A DNA stretch of 64,000 nucleotides from Gloeothece verrucosa PCC 7822 (GCF_000147335.1 NC_014501.1:4480001-4544000); one strand, 5' to 3'; shown: positions 1 through 10,040, numbered from the stretch's first letter. Notes: generated by a model not told the origin, from the letters alone. A program made the numbers and translations.

Positions 1-910
1 TCCTTTTGAAGTGGTCAGCCATTATCAAGAAATTTATCAAATTTTAATCTTTATTGCCTCTGTTACCCAATCAATAGATAGTTGTAAATTTCTTGACCCT
101 GAGTTTCAGTTGTTTTGTCAAATCAAATGGCAATTTATCTCTGAATGCGGAAATTATAAAGGGTTAAATCACAGTCTGATTTTATTAAGAGCCGCGCTGG
201 AAGCTAAAGATAAATTTTTAACGCTTGAAGAAACAGAATTACGTTATCGTAGTAAAGCTCAACAAGAGTTTTATCAAGAAGTTTATTCTCTGCTGTCAAA
301 ACAAACTGAACCTCATGATTTTCTGGTAATTGTCCAAGATAAATTAAACCAAATTCGTTTTGATCTCAAAACCGAAGAAGGCAAAACGGCGTTAGAATCT
401 TATGTAAAAATACTGGAAATTTTAGCTGAGCAAAATGCTATCGGGTTAAAACTATTTTATTTGTTCAAAAAATACTTTTTTGCTGAGTTTTCTAGTGTTA
501 AATTGCTCTCAGAGCTTCTTAGTTATCTTGTCCCTCAAAATGTTCAAGATATTAACGCTATAACTTTAATAGTACAAAAGCATTATGACTCGATTGCTCC
601 TTTAGGAAAAATTTTAGAACTTCCCCCTGAAAAAAATCAAATTGAAAGTTATGTCATTATGCTACAGTATCTAGTCTTGAGGGACAAACATCAAGAAACT
701 TATCTTTTGTTTACAAAATTAATAGAATTGTTAATTGAATGGAATAATACTCATCAAGAACTCAAGCGAATTCATCAAGAGTATTCTCCCAATGAATATG
801 ACATTCCTGCTACATTTAATAAAAATTACCCTGGCGAATCACTTTACCAAAAATATCAACAATTTATTGTTTATTTTGCTAATCAAAAACTGGCTAGAGA
901 AACTATTTAA
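1..910 (+). CDS. Hypothetical protein, 5' end outside window
   Basis: I do not recognise this protein. The frame is open from base 2 and the first possible start is a GTG at 11 with no visible ribosome binding site, so the gene most likely begins upstream of the window and only the C-terminal 299+ residues are seen. They are mostly helical, rich in Lys, Glu, Gln and Leu, with no membrane segment or catalytic motif I can name. It stops at TAA 908-910 and is followed by 310 bases of AT-rich sequence before a convergent gene. Real coding is likely from the length and the even codon usage; function unknown. Confidence 0.6.
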   Translation, partial: PFEVVSHYQEIYQILIFIASVTQSIDSCKFLDPEFQLFCQIKWQFISECGNYKGLNHSLILLRAALEAKDKFLTLEETELRYRSKAQQEFYQEVYSLLSKQTEPHDFLVIVQDKLNQIRFDLKTEEGKTALESYVKILEILAEQNAIGLKLFYLFKKYFFAEFSSVKLLSELLSYLVPQNVQDINAITLIVQKHYDSIAPLGKILELPPEKNQIESYVIMLQYLVLRDKHQETYLLFTKLIELLIEWNNTHQELKRIHQEYSPNEYDIPATFNKNYPGESLYQKYQQFIVYFANQKLARETI

Positions 911-1115
911 CTCATGAAAATAGCCCTAGTTATGAGTTATTCAAGAAAAAAATAAAGAATTGTTGCTGTCTGTGCTTGAAGATTAGACGAGGTAAGCCAG
1001 AAAAATTATCATTCTATTTTTTTGTAAATTTAAAGCATAAATTAGTTAAAAATAGGGGGATTTGAATTAAAATGGATATGATATAATTAAATTGGTTTGA
1101 TAGAATTTTGTTTGA

Positions 1116-1146
1116 CCTGTCCCGTTTTAAACGTGGCAGGTTTATC
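1116..1146 (+). terminator. Possible terminator hairpin in 911-1224 gap
   Basis: Imperfect 9-bp stem (CCTGTCCCG against CGTGGCAGG, one mismatch and one G-T pair) with a TTTTAAA loop, followed by a weak T-rich tract. It lies between two convergent genes, a place where a terminator is expected. Nothing else is visible in this gap. Confidence 0.35.
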
Positions 1147-1224
1147 TATTATTAATATTTTTAAAAAGAGTGTTTTTGTCAAAAAGAAGGTTTTTTAAGA
1201 AATATAAAAAAGCTCAAAGTTTTT

Positions 1225-3525
1225 CTATTCCCTATTCGTTTTTTCTAATTTAAGTAGGAAAAAAACGAGCATTTTGGGTTGAAAAAGCTGAAACATTCTA
1301 GGAAAATGCCCTAATGGTGCTTTGGTAGAAAAAGTTAAGGCTTCATAAGGCAGCCATTGAGAACCATCTAACCATCCTACCTTACGAGCAAAAATGAGCC
1401 ATCGTTTTTCATCATACATTTCTTCCTTATTATCCTCGAAATTTTTATAAATCGCTTTTTGGACAGTTAAACCAAAATGTTGTCCGCTATAAATTTGCCA
1501 GAGTTTATCTAAAGTATAGAGATCCGTTATAGGAAATTGCTCTATATCTTTAAAATTTAATTTAACAATAATTTTTTTACCTTGTTGAGCTATTTGTAAT
1601 ATAAGTTTTGAAGTTTCTATATCGGCTTGTTTCCACTGTTGTTTGGCTAGTAAATCTCGCAAATTGGTATAGTCAATATTACAATCCGATTTTAATTTCA
1701 TTAATTCTAAACTTTTAAGGATTTTTTGACGTTCATGAAAAGCGGTTTTTGATTGAGGATTGATAAATAACGCTCGATTATAAGAATAAATGGATTCAGC
1801 AAAACGCTCTAAAAAGTATAAAGCTTTCCCTCGATAAATCCAAAGGCGATAATTAGTTGCTTTAATCTTTAAAGCTTGATCAAAACAATTGAAGGCATTT
1901 AAGCATCTTCTTAAATTAAATAAACATAAACCTTTCCCTTTTAAAGCCTGATAGTCATGAGGATTTAGTTTAAGAGCTTCATCAAAGCAATGAAGGGCTT
2001 CTTCCCATTTTTCTTGCTTGACTTTTGCTTGAGCTAAATCCAGCCAATTTCGAGGAGAATCACTGGCTAGGTTGCCACTCTTGTTGTCTTTATGCCGAGA
2101 AACTTGTGAAGATTCTCGAATAGGGGTAAAAGTTTTGTCTTCTCTTCCTAAATTATGAAGGGCACTAGAGCGATATTTTATGGCTTCTAAATAGTTAGGA
2201 TTAATAGAAAGGGCTTTTTCATAAGATTCTAATGCTTGATCCACACGATCAAGATTATAGAGAGTATGGCCTCTATAAGTCCAAATTTCATAATCATCTG
2301 TTTTCAGTTGTAACGCTTGATCAAAATAGGTTAATGCTTCTTCTGAAAAGAGTAAATGAAATAACGCGATACCCTGTCCTTTTAAAGCCTTGAAATTTTT
2401 AAAATTTAAACTTAAAGATTTCTTAAAAACATCAATAGCTTCTGGCCAATTCTTAAGGTTTAAAAGAGTTTCTCCTTTTTCTGTCCAGATTTCTGCTCTT
2501 GTGGAGGATAAGTCTAATGCTTTATTCAAATAATCTAAGGCATCTGTGTGTTTTTTCAATTGAGATAAAATTCTGCCTTGTTGATAATATATTTCACTTT
2601 GATTTCGTTGATAAATATTCTCTAAAAATTTTTGCGGAAAATGGAGCCATGATGGCGGAAAAATTGAAAAAAACTTGGAAAAATTAGATTGATAATATAA
2701 ATTAAAATTTAAATAATAAAAATCCGCCAAAAAAACGGCTATAAATTGATAAGCTTTGACGATGATTTTCCGTATATTACGTAGAGCTTCTTCTTCCGGC
2801 TGCCCTTTCTGTTTTAATTTTTTAAAAGTCGTTTCCCAATTCCAAGTCGGAAGAGAAATTTGAATTAGGCTTTTTTCTTGCATTGTCCAAAAAGCTAGAT
2901 GAAAATTGACTTGATAGTCAGTAATTTGACTATAAATAATCACAGTGGCAATTGAAGAAAAAATTTCGTTCAAACCTTTGATATCTAGTTCAGAAATAGG
3001 ATTTTGAAAATAATCTCCATAATATTCTACAGGACATACAGAATTACTAATTGGATAATACTTCTCTAAAATAAGTTTAAGATGATTTCTAATTTCTATT
3101 GGCAAATTATTTTGAATTGACAAAGGACAATCAACCGTGATTTGCGGACTAGCTGATAAAATTAATAATCGATTTTGTTTTTCTTGTAAAATTTGCTCGG
3201 TTTGGTGTCGATTTAATTTGAGAAAACCTTGATCTTGATTCCCCTGACCTTCAAATAAATTTAATTCATTTTGCTTATGATTTTTTTTAAAATCATCTAA
3301 ATAATTTATTAAAAATAAGCTAAATTGTTTTTGTATATTTCGCGGATTTTCACAATCTATAAAGTTATTTTCAAAAAAAATAGTTAAAGCTTTTTGATAA
3401 TGGGAGTCTTTTTTGATCTCTTTTGGAAGAACAGAAAGAGTTTCTCTTTTAAATTTTAAAATTAAAGATTTAAAAGCCTGATTGGTAAATAATTGACTCC
3501 AACTCGAATTACTCCGGTTGTTCAT
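1225..3525 (-). CDS. TPR-repeat protein with C-terminal GUN4 domain
   Basis: The C-terminus (about residues 616-750, counted from the ATG at 3525) reads as a GUN4 domain: DYTNLRDLLA, then DIEQFPITDLYTLDKLW, the YSGQHFGLTVQ stretch and a closing WLPYEALTFSTKAPLGHFP. GUN4 domains bind porphyrins, and the stand-alone protein assists Mg-chelatase; in cyanobacteria the domain is also found fused to kinases and TPR arrays, where its role is unclear. Before it lie two blocks of TPR repeats (about 310-454 and 492-596) and an N-terminal 300-residue part I cannot assign. The frame can be extended to a TTG at 3573, but the ATG at 3525 looks better. There is no sign of decay. Neighbours on this strand are remnants, so no operon is visible. 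Confidence 0.75.
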   Translation of the reverse strand: MNNRSNSSWSQLFTNQAFKSLILKFKRETLSVLPKEIKKDSHYQKALTIFFENNFIDCENPRNIQKQFSLFLINYLDDFKKNHKQNELNLFEGQGNQDQGFLKLNRHQTEQILQEKQNRLLILSASPQITVDCPLSIQNNLPIEIRNHLKLILEKYYPISNSVCPVEYYGDYFQNPISELDIKGLNEIFSSIATVIIYSQITDYQVNFHLAFWTMQEKSLIQISLPTWNWETTFKKLKQKGQPEEEALRNIRKIIVKAYQFIAVFLADFYYLNFNLYYQSNFSKFFSIFPPSWLHFPQKFLENIYQRNQSEIYYQQGRILSQLKKHTDALDYLNKALDLSSTRAEIWTEKGETLLNLKNWPEAIDVFKKSLSLNFKNFKALKGQGIALFHLLFSEEALTYFDQALQLKTDDYEIWTYRGHTLYNLDRVDQALESYEKALSINPNYLEAIKYRSSALHNLGREDKTFTPIRESSQVSRHKDNKSGNLASDSPRNWLDLAQAKVKQEKWEEALHCFDEALKLNPHDYQALKGKGLCLFNLRRCLNAFNCFDQALKIKATNYRLWIYRGKALYFLERFAESIYSYNRALFINPQSKTAFHERQKILKSLELMKLKSDCNIDYTNLRDLLAKQQWKQADIETSKLILQIAQQGKKIIVKLNFKDIEQFPITDLYTLDKLWQIYSGQHFGLTVQKAIYKNFEDNKEEMYDEKRWLIFARKVGWLDGSQWLPYEALTFSTKAPLGHFPRMFQLFQPKMLVFFLLKLEKTNRE

Positions 3526-3808
3526 TTTTTCTAGAGCCTGTATCTCAAAGTGATGAGTTAACCTTTTAAACAATCAATAGTTAAAAAAAATAATTTATTT
3601 AAAAAATACCATTAGAACCTGTTAGATAATCTATTTCTTAAATTTTAAAAATAATTTTAATCAAAAAAAGAGTTTTAAAATTTACAAAATTTAACCTAAT
3701 CAAGACCTTGAAGCATTTTTTGATAAGTTATCGTAGATGGGATAGAAGAGCAAATTGTATATTTAATCTATCTTATTTATGATTTTTTTTCAATAATTAA
3801 GATCACCT

Positions 3809-4120
3809 TTAAGCAGTGATTAAGATCAATGCCATCTCTACCTTGAAAAAATGCCAGTTCAGAATTTCAGAATCAAGAAACAACCCTAAAATAATAATAA
3901 TAAATCGATGAATAGCTTCTATTCCATAAGCTTCCAGAACTGAAGCCGGAAAATCTTTGAGATTAAACGTGACGATCATCTGGGCACTACATTGAATGGC
4001 TGCCGCTAAAACATGGCGATCGGCTGAATCGGGCAGTTCCAAGGTGGGAATGAGATACTCATAACCAGTAACCAAACAATCCCGAACGTTAGCATTCATC
4101 AAATTAAGGCGTGCGATCAA
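3809..4120 (-). pseudogene. PIN-domain (VapC-like) remnant
   Basis: The middle of the reading frame matches the second half of a PIN domain: DSADRHVLAAAIQC, then MIVTFNLKDFP, then EAYGIEA. PIN proteins are metal-dependent RNases, often toxins. The first part of the fold with its first catalytic Asp is absent, and after YGIEA the frame runs into unrelated sequence (HRFIIIILGLFL) instead of the usual histidine-containing end, so both ends are lost or shifted. No antitoxin gene is adjacent. I read this as a dead fragment. Confidence 0.65.
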
Positions 4121-4295
4121 GTTGAGTTAATGTGACGATAGAATTTCTTGCCGCTTTGTGCAGTGATCTTAATGTTCGCTGAGGAGAAAACGACGCTATT
4201 ATCTGCACTGAAGGCATCCAAGGCTACCACTTTAGGAGTTACGCATTGACAGAAAGCCGCACGACAAAAGCTTATAAATTCGACTAAAGATTTCT

Positions 4296-4930
4296 CTACT
4301 GTTTTTTTTTGTTTTTTTGTTGCATGATCGCCTGAGCAATTACTTCAAGTTGATCTAGGCTTAAATTGTCTATATTCTCCAGAAAGGCTGCACATATTTC
4401 TTCTGATTGTCCCGTTAAAGGAGCGGCTATGGAGGGTAATTGAGCTTGTTTCTGGATCGGTTGAGGCGACTGAGGTAATTTTTGGGCATTTATAGCGAGT
4501 TTTACTTTCCCTAATTCTTGCTCAACCCAACTCAGATTAAAAACTTCTGCATAGATGAGATTATTAACTCGAAGTTTTCCCTGTTGTTTAACCACTAATC
4601 CTGATAGTAATAAATACATTTTTTCAGGACTATTATCGGCTAAAATCGAGCCTTTATCTAAAATTTTCTGATCTATTTCTAATAGAATAATAGCTCTTTC
4701 TGGATTAATCAATAGGTAATTTCTGATCGTTTTTAAATGCTCTGGTTCATCTTGGCTGTCCCAATTTTCGATAATCTGAGATTTGACTAAAGATGAAATT
4801 TGCAGGTTTAAATCGCTATGGTGAGCGAGAACTTGACGGATTAGCTGATCAAGAAACAGAGAGTCAGATTTATTAGTGTTTTTCTGCCTTGATAAGTCAG
4901 TCTTGGGAGTTATAAATTGATCACCGCATC
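4296..4930 (-). pseudogene. C-terminal remnant of an AAA_35 (AAA-like) ATPase
   Basis: The open frame runs from a stop near 4932 to 4294 and carries typical C-terminal signature words of cyanobacterial AAA_35 proteins: IIENWDSQDEPEHLKTIRNY, LLSGLVVKQQGKLRVNN, IYAEVFNLSWVEQEL. The ATPase part with the RQMGKSS-type Walker A loop is missing upstream. After residue 70 from the TTG at 4712 the tail becomes Gln/Pro-rich. Two complete-looking members of the same family lie at 62003-64000, which makes the truncation easy to see. Not likely to be functional. Confidence 0.7.
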
Positions 4931-4969
4931 AAAAAAGAATATCAGAAGGCAATCTAAATAAGTTAGGGG

Positions 4970-5554
4970 ATGCTACCGATGGGAACATTTAACGCCGAGT
5001 ATCATGAGTCAATTCAATACCTGAATCTAGGATTCAATCACGATCGCACAAGTAACTTTCACTATTTGCTCTTAACTCATAGCCCTATCGGTATATGGTA
5101 TGCAGACGAACAAGGGCACTGTATTTATTTTAATCAGAAAATGCTAACCATCACCGGAATTTCCCCAGAGGAAATGGAGAAAGAAGGTTGGACAAAAAGC
5201 TTACATCCTGCGGATACTAAACAAATATATTTAACATGGATAACTTTTATCGAACAGTGCCGCCAAGGAGGAAACCCAGAGTATAAAAGGGAATGCCGCA
5301 CCCTACAAGCAGACGGTTCTATAACTTGGTATCTAGTACAGGCCATCGCCAATTATAACCAAGCAGGAGAGATTATCGGCTTTATTGGCACTCTTACTGA
5401 TATTACCGAACAGAAAAATCGAGAAGCATTTTTACTAGAACAACAAACCCATTATCATGCAATTCTCAATGCTATTCCGGATTTAGAGATTATTGACATC
5501 AATTTAGATTATAAGCGCGGAAAGGCGACGGATGAGACGCAATCAGAAGAATAA
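4970..5554 (+). pseudogene. PAS-domain fragment of a sensor protein
   Basis: Residues about 30-150 form one PAS fold with its PAC tail (LLTHSPIGIWYADEQG at the start, IIGFIGTLTDITEQK at the end). A second PAS begins (HYHAILNAIPDL) and then breaks off into unrelated Lys/Glu-rich sequence and a stop. PAS units normally feed a kinase, cyclase or phosphodiesterase; no such output domain follows, so this looks like the head of a truncated sensor. It could be expressed as a single-PAS protein, but the abrupt end after a linker helix argues for decay. Confidence 0.6.
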
Positions 5555-5616
5555 TGGCGCAAAAAGCTAATAAGGTGAGATAATGAGAAAAATGGTTTTA
5601 GCTTTAAGATGACACA

Positions 5617-6027
5617 ATGGAAGATCAAATTCAATTAACACCGCAACAAATTGCCAAATATCGTGCTGAATTAGCTGATAATACTGACGCTTTAGCCGCG
5701 CTTGATGTCATTGAAGAATGGGAGGGAGATTTAGCGGATGCGGCTGAATCTATTGCTACTCGTAACGGTATTGAAGGAGTAGAAGATAATGCTGATTTCC
5801 GTTGGTTTGTTATTGTTCTTAATAAATGTCGTGATTCTATTTGTCAACCGAAGTATGAAACTTTGCGAGAAAAATATTTACCTGCACTTATTCCCCCTTT
5901 AACAGATATTATCGCAGGATGTTTTATGTGTCCGCCGGGAGTAGCAGGACTTTTATCGACTCCAGTTGCTATTTATATTCAAGAGGAAGGAATGGATAAG
6001 TTTTGTCAAAATTCTTCCCACTGTTAA
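5617..6027 (+). CDS. Conserved-looking hypothetical protein
   Basis: A 136-residue protein, acidic in its first half (LAALDVIEEWEGDLADAAES) and with a hydrophobic Pro/Cys stretch near residues 90-120 (IAGCFMCPPGVAGLLSTPVA). ATG at 5617 without a strong ribosome binding site. I do not recognise a family. The coding frame is regular and the stop overlaps the end of the convergent CHAT remnant by 4 bases. Confidence 0.55.
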   Translation: MEDQIQLTPQQIAKYRAELADNTDALAALDVIEEWEGDLADAAESIATRNGIEGVEDNADFRWFVIVLNKCRDSICQPKYETLREKYLPALIPPLTDIIAGCFMCPPGVAGLLSTPVAIYIQEEGMDKFCQNSSHC

Positions 6028-7920
6028 ATCCCTGTTGCTATAAATGCTGTCCAATAATAGGGATTTTCAAAGGGATAGGGTTGACGTTTAACCGCCGCTT
6101 CTAATAAGTCTTGAAATTTTTTGTGATCGCGTTTACTCAGAAATACTTGATCAAGTAATTGCTTAAATTTTGCGCTGTTTTTAATTCTCACTAATCTTCT
6201 GCTGCTGAGGTTCAAAGTTTGCCCTCTGTGATGATTTTACAAGTTTTAAAAGTTGGCAACTGGGAACGTATCCTACACCGTTGGAAAAGCGTTGATAGAG
6301 GAATATTCCATTTTGTAGGGGTAAACAATGAAGGGGAATAATATGTAAAAACCAATGGGGAATTAAGATTAGGCGATTACAAGAGGGAGAAATAAGTTCT
6401 AAAAGTTCATCGATGTGGAGAATTTCTGATAGTTCATTTAAACGAGAATTAAGATTTTTAATCCACTCGGTTTTATGGTTTTCGTATTCCTGGCGATAAC
6501 TATTAATCCAATTAATTAAACTCTCTTTATCTTCTGCTGAAGATTGCCAAACTTTAATCCCTTTTACCTCACTCTCATTCAAATCCCCTCCGGGAGCAGG
6601 GTTAGGGGGAATCGAAACTTCAGCAGTAACAATAAACGCCATAATTCTATCCCCTGCAATATACCATTCTAAAATGGCAGTCTGTTGATTAATTAAGGCT
6701 TGAATCTCACTTAAGGGAATATTTTGAACCTTTTGAGTCAAGCTAAAATTCGGATCTATGGGGGTTATTTTACGGTCAATGAGTTGATTTAATTCTTGTT
6801 TTAAATGATTGAGGTGAGTATAGTCATTTAAGATGGGTTGTTTTTGTTGATCTGTGGTTAAAGTGCGGGTTTGTTCTTGGATGGCTAAGTGTTGTTCTTC
6901 CCCAATAATGGCACGACGGAGGCGATCTAATTCGGTAATAATCGTTTGGGGGATATTACCTTTAGGATAGATATCTCGTTCGGTAAGTAATTGGACTAGA
7001 TAGCGGGTTTTGCTGCGTTCAACGTATTCTAAAGCGCGATCTTTTTGATTGAGGTTGAGATAGGATTGAACTATGCCATGATAAACATCCATTGCATTTG
7101 AGAGGATTTCTTGTTGTCGTTGGGGGTTTAAGGCTTCGAGTCGGGTATTTTCTACCGCTTCGATCGCTAAATTATAGCCTTTAATGGCGGTTTCCCAGTC
7201 TTCAATCAGGTTAGCAGGAACTCCTAAGTTTCGTCCTGCTATTAAACAGCCTATGGGAAAAGCAGTCGGGGTAAATACTTCTAAAGACTGGTTAAAAGCT
7301 GCGATCGCTAACTCTAGATTTTCTGCCCTTTCCCCAAGAATGCGATCACTATAAGTATTCCCCAGGCCAATTTGTGTTGCTGCCCAAGCTTCAGGAAAGC
7401 TATCACGGGTATAGACTTCTAAAGACAGGTTAAAAGCCGCAATAGCTAACTCTAGATTTTCTGCCCTTTCCCCAAGAATGCGTTGACAATAAGCTATCCC
7501 CAGATTATTTTGTGTATTTGCCCAATCTTCAGGAAAGCTATCACGAGTTCTTACTTCTAAAGACAGGTTAAAAACCGCAATAGCTAACTCTAGATTTTCT
7601 GCCCTTTCCCCAAGAATGCGATTTCTATAAGCATCCCCCAGAGTATTTTGTGTTCTTGCCCATTCTTCTGGAAAGCTATCACGGGTACATACTTCTAAAG
7701 ACAGGTTATATGCCACAATAATAGGGCCTAACAATCTTCTGAGACTTTCTGGACTATCCAATGCTTCACCTTGAGCAATTAAGGCTAAGATAAGCTTTTG
7801 AGCGGCAATGTATTGAGAAACTCCTATCTTATATCCCGCTTCTCTCAACTCATCAATAAAATCTGTCAAAGCATCAGACTTTATCCAATAGGGGGTTTTA
7901 TAGACTATTCTTTTTTCCAT
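6024..7920 (-). pseudogene. TPR-CHAT protein lacking the catalytic middle
   Basis: From ATG 7920 the protein has an N-terminal helical part, then 46-residue TPR-like repeats (about 66-250), a linker, and the start of a CHAT caspase-fold domain with its histidine region (LILIPHWFLHIIPLHCLP). That frame stops at 6181. The last 63 residues in the overlapping frame (6024-6215) are the normal C-terminal end of a CHAT domain (PYPFENPYYWTAFIATG). The part between, which should carry the catalytic Cys (the SACETG-type motif) and roughly 150 residues, is not there. So the gene has suffered an internal deletion with a frame change. CHAT proteins are proteases or scaffolds often linked to cell death or conflict systems; this copy cannot be an active protease. 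Confidence 0.75.
7300..7730 (-). repeat. 138-bp tandem repeats inside the TPR part
   Basis: About three nearly identical 138-bp units (same word CTAACTCTAG at 7308, 7446 and 7584) encode 46-residue TPR-like repeats with the conserved words RDSFPE and ILGERAENLELAIAAFN. High DNA identity between units suggests recent unit duplication or gene conversion. Confidence 0.8.
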
Positions 7921-8338
7921 TGCTCTACAATTTTTTGGGCTATTTCTTGATCCTCAGTAGTTTTAATTAAACTACTAAGAATAGAAACGGCAGAAAAGGA
8001 CTAATAAATGCCGTCAAAGTTGCAATTTCCACGCCCTGATCCTCATATTGCTATCGCTAAAATCTAAGCAATTGTCTAATATTATAACCGTAAAATTTTC
8101 ATATCTTTACAAATCTTCGACAACGGAAACAGTCCCTTTAGTAGCTCTTGTAGTATCCATAATTAACTTGAGGAGAGTCAGTAACTATCGAGGCTAAACC
8201 GTCTACCCACTTTCTACCCGTTTTCTACCCAAACAGTATAAAAATGACCCAACCGAGAGAGGATAATCTGCTTAAAATGCTCATGGGTAGGAGTTGTTAA
8301 ATTCCTCAAACCCTATTGTATAAAAGGTTTTGGGGTGA
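7921..8338. other. Gap with a possible small-gene remnant
   Basis: On the minus strand just upstream of the CHAT gene two overlapping frames read like a broken small protein: VEIATLTAFISPFLPFL in one and SLIKTTEDQEIAQKIVEQW in another. Small proteins with a SPFLPFL-type start are seen beside cyanobacterial effector genes. This may be the lost partner of the CHAT gene. The remainder shows no gene. Confidence 0.3.
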
Positions 8339-8411
8339 TGGAGAATAGGAGACTCGAACCCCTGACCTCTGCGGTGCGATCGCAGCACTCTACCAACTGA
8401 GCTAATTCCCC
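8339..8411 (-). tRNA. tRNA-Ala (anticodon CGC)
   Basis: The minus strand folds as a 73-nt cloverleaf: 7-bp acceptor stem GGGGAAT/ATTCTCC, D arm GCTC/GAGT, anticodon stem CTGCG/CGCAG around loop ATCGCAC, and T arm AGGGG-TTCGAGT-CTCCT. The loop gives anticodon CGC (codon GCG). A G3-T70 wobble pair, the identity mark of alanine tRNA, is present. CCA is not encoded. A HIP1 octamer GCGATCGC (8376-8383) forms part of the anticodon arm. Confidence 0.93.
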
Positions 8412-8508
8412 TAGCTTGAATAGTCAACCTTTCAATTTTAACACATCCACTCAACTATTTAGATAAGGCAGTGGGAAAAGATGATAAAACCATTAAACTA
8501 TTGAATAT

Positions 8509-8850
8509 ATGGCTCCCAACTCACAAGCCGGGAAAATGTTAATTGTTGTTATTTCCTGTAATCTTGCTCTAACTGTCCTAAACATTTATATCGCCGTGCG
8601 GCTCTGGCGGCTGCGGCGGACTTTAATTAGAGTAACTCGAACTTTAACTTATGTAGAACGTCGTATTAATCGAATTTTTTATAGTGCCCCTGAATTTGTC
8701 CTCAAGGGACAACAAGGGACTTATGTCCTGAGACTATACTACCAACAGTTAGGGTTTCAATTAGAACAGTTGCAAAAACTGGTAAGCTTGATTAATTTAG
8801 GGTTCACTATTTGGCGACGACAAACTCGCGGTAAACTTATTAAAAATTAA
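8509..8850 (+). CDS. Small membrane protein, function unknown
   Basis: A 113-residue protein with one N-terminal membrane helix (about residues 9-30, MLIVVISCNLALTVLNIYIA), followed by a strongly basic amphipathic region (RLRRTLIRVTRTLTYVERR) and a helical tail. It ends 11 bases before the pterin dehydratase gene on the same strand, so the two are probably co-transcribed. No family recognised; likely a cyanobacterial conserved membrane-anchored protein. Confidence 0.6.
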   Translation: MAPNSQAGKMLIVVISCNLALTVLNIYIAVRLWRLRRTLIRVTRTLTYVERRINRIFYSAPEFVLKGQQGTYVLRLYYQQLGFQLEQLQKLVSLINLGFTIWRRQTRGKLIKN

Positions 8851-8861
8851 ACGATTTTTAT

Positions 8862-9206
8862 ATGACAGACCTCAAACAACAAAAATGCGTTCCCTGCGAG
8901 GGAAATGTCCCTGCGGCTACTGACTCAGAAATTCAAGAATATAAAAGCCAACTCAGTGATTGGAATTTGATCGACATAGAAGGGGAAAAACGCTTAGAGA
9001 AAGTCTATAAGTTTCCCGATTTTAAAAGTGCCGTCACTTTTACCAATGCAGTAGGAGACGAAGCCGAAAAACAAGGACATCACCCGGCTTTATTGACAGA
9101 ATGGGGTAAAGTAACCGTCACTTGGTGGACTCATGCTATCAGAGGGCTACATAAAAATGATTTCATTATGGCGGCTAAAACTGACGAGATCAAACAATCT
9201 CTTTAA
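8862..9206 (+). CDS. 4a-hydroxytetrahydrobiopterin dehydratase (PCD)
   Basis: The 114-residue protein matches the pterin-4a-carbinolamine dehydratase family: LEKVYKFPDFKSAVTFTNAV, the active-site region EKQGHHPALLTEWGKVTVTWW and the end GLHKNDFIMAAKTDEI. The enzyme removes water from 4a-hydroxytetrahydrobiopterin and so regenerates the pterin after hydroxylation; in bacteria without phenylalanine hydroxylase it may serve other pterins. The length is that of the family with a short N-terminal Cys pair (CVPCEG). It follows the small membrane protein gene at 11 bases. Confidence 0.92.
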   Translation: MTDLKQQKCVPCEGNVPAATDSEIQEYKSQLSDWNLIDIEGEKRLEKVYKFPDFKSAVTFTNAVGDEAEKQGHHPALLTEWGKVTVTWWTHAIRGLHKNDFIMAAKTDEIKQSL

Positions 9207-9314
9207 ATAAACATCCCCTCTAGATGTACTCATCTGACTTGCTGTCGGGATCAAGCTACCTCATTGGGCGGCAAACATGGGAATATATAATATATATTCT
9301 GGGAAATTTTAGTT

Positions 9315-10040
9315 ATGATGCAGATTCCAACTTGTCGTAACAGCAATTATTTTGGGCTAAAACGTTTCATTATCCCTCTGTTATCTCTTTTATTAGCTTT
9401 TGGCTTATTTATAGCACCGGCATGCGCCACAGGCGTTTATGATTTACCCGTTTTAAATAGTGGTTCGTCTACTTGGATAGTGGATCAAGCCGATGTGATT
9501 AGCCTTGCTAATGAAGGCAAAATTAACGGCCAGTTGAAAAAATTGGCCAAAGAAAGCGCTAATGAGGTGCGAATGGTGATTATTCGTCGTCTTAACTTTG
9601 ATGAGACTATTGATTCTTTTGCGGATCAGCTATTTGATCGCTGGTATCCCACCCCAGAAGAAAAAGCTCACCAAACAGTTCTGGTTATCGATACCCTTTC
9701 TAACAATGTGGCTATCCGTAGAGGGGAAGCGGTGAAATCTCTTCTCGGGGATGATATTGTTCAAAGCGTAGTATCTGAAACTGTAGCCATTCCTTTGCGC
9801 GATGGAGCCAAATATAATCAGGCCATACTTGATGCTGGTAATCGTCTAGTTGCCGTCTTATCCGGTCAACCCGATCCAGGACCGCCTCAAGTGGAAGAAG
9901 CTAGTATTGAAAGCACTTTTACCAGTGCCGAAGAGACAGATGATTTTAATTCCACAATTTGGGTGATTATTATACTCGCTTTAGCGACGATTATCCCAAT
10001 GGTTACTTATTTTTGGTATGTGGGTTTCCCGGGTAAGTAA
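9315..10040 (+). CDS. psb32: Psb32-type TPM-domain protein
   Basis: 241 residues: a signal peptide or anchor (hydrophobic about 18-36, ending near PACATG), a TPM domain (about 50-190) with WIVDQADVIS, RMVIIRRL, FADQLFDRWYP and HQTVLVIDTLSNNVAIRRGE, then a Pro/Glu linker and a C-terminal membrane helix (about 214-235). This is the layout of cyanobacterial Psb32/TLP18.3-like proteins, which protect photosystem II and assist its repair on the lumenal side. Start: ATG 9315 (or 9318). Preceded by a 108-base gap. Confidence 0.82.
   Translation: MMQIPTCRNSNYFGLKRFIIPLLSLLLAFGLFIAPACATGVYDLPVLNSGSSTWIVDQADVISLANEGKINGQLKKLAKESANEVRMVIIRRLNFDETIDSFADQLFDRWYPTPEEKAHQTVLVIDTLSNNVAIRRGEAVKSLLGDDIVQSVVSETVAIPLRDGAKYNQAILDAGNRLVAVLSGQPDPGPPQVEEASIESTFTSAEETDDFNSTIWVIIILALATIIPMVTYFWYVGFPGK

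Noticed and set aside
4121..4295. Short open stretch reading VALDAFSADNSVVFSSANIK on the minus strand
   Set aside because: Looks protein-like but is too short and I cannot tie it to a family; kept only as a possible fragment of another dead gene.
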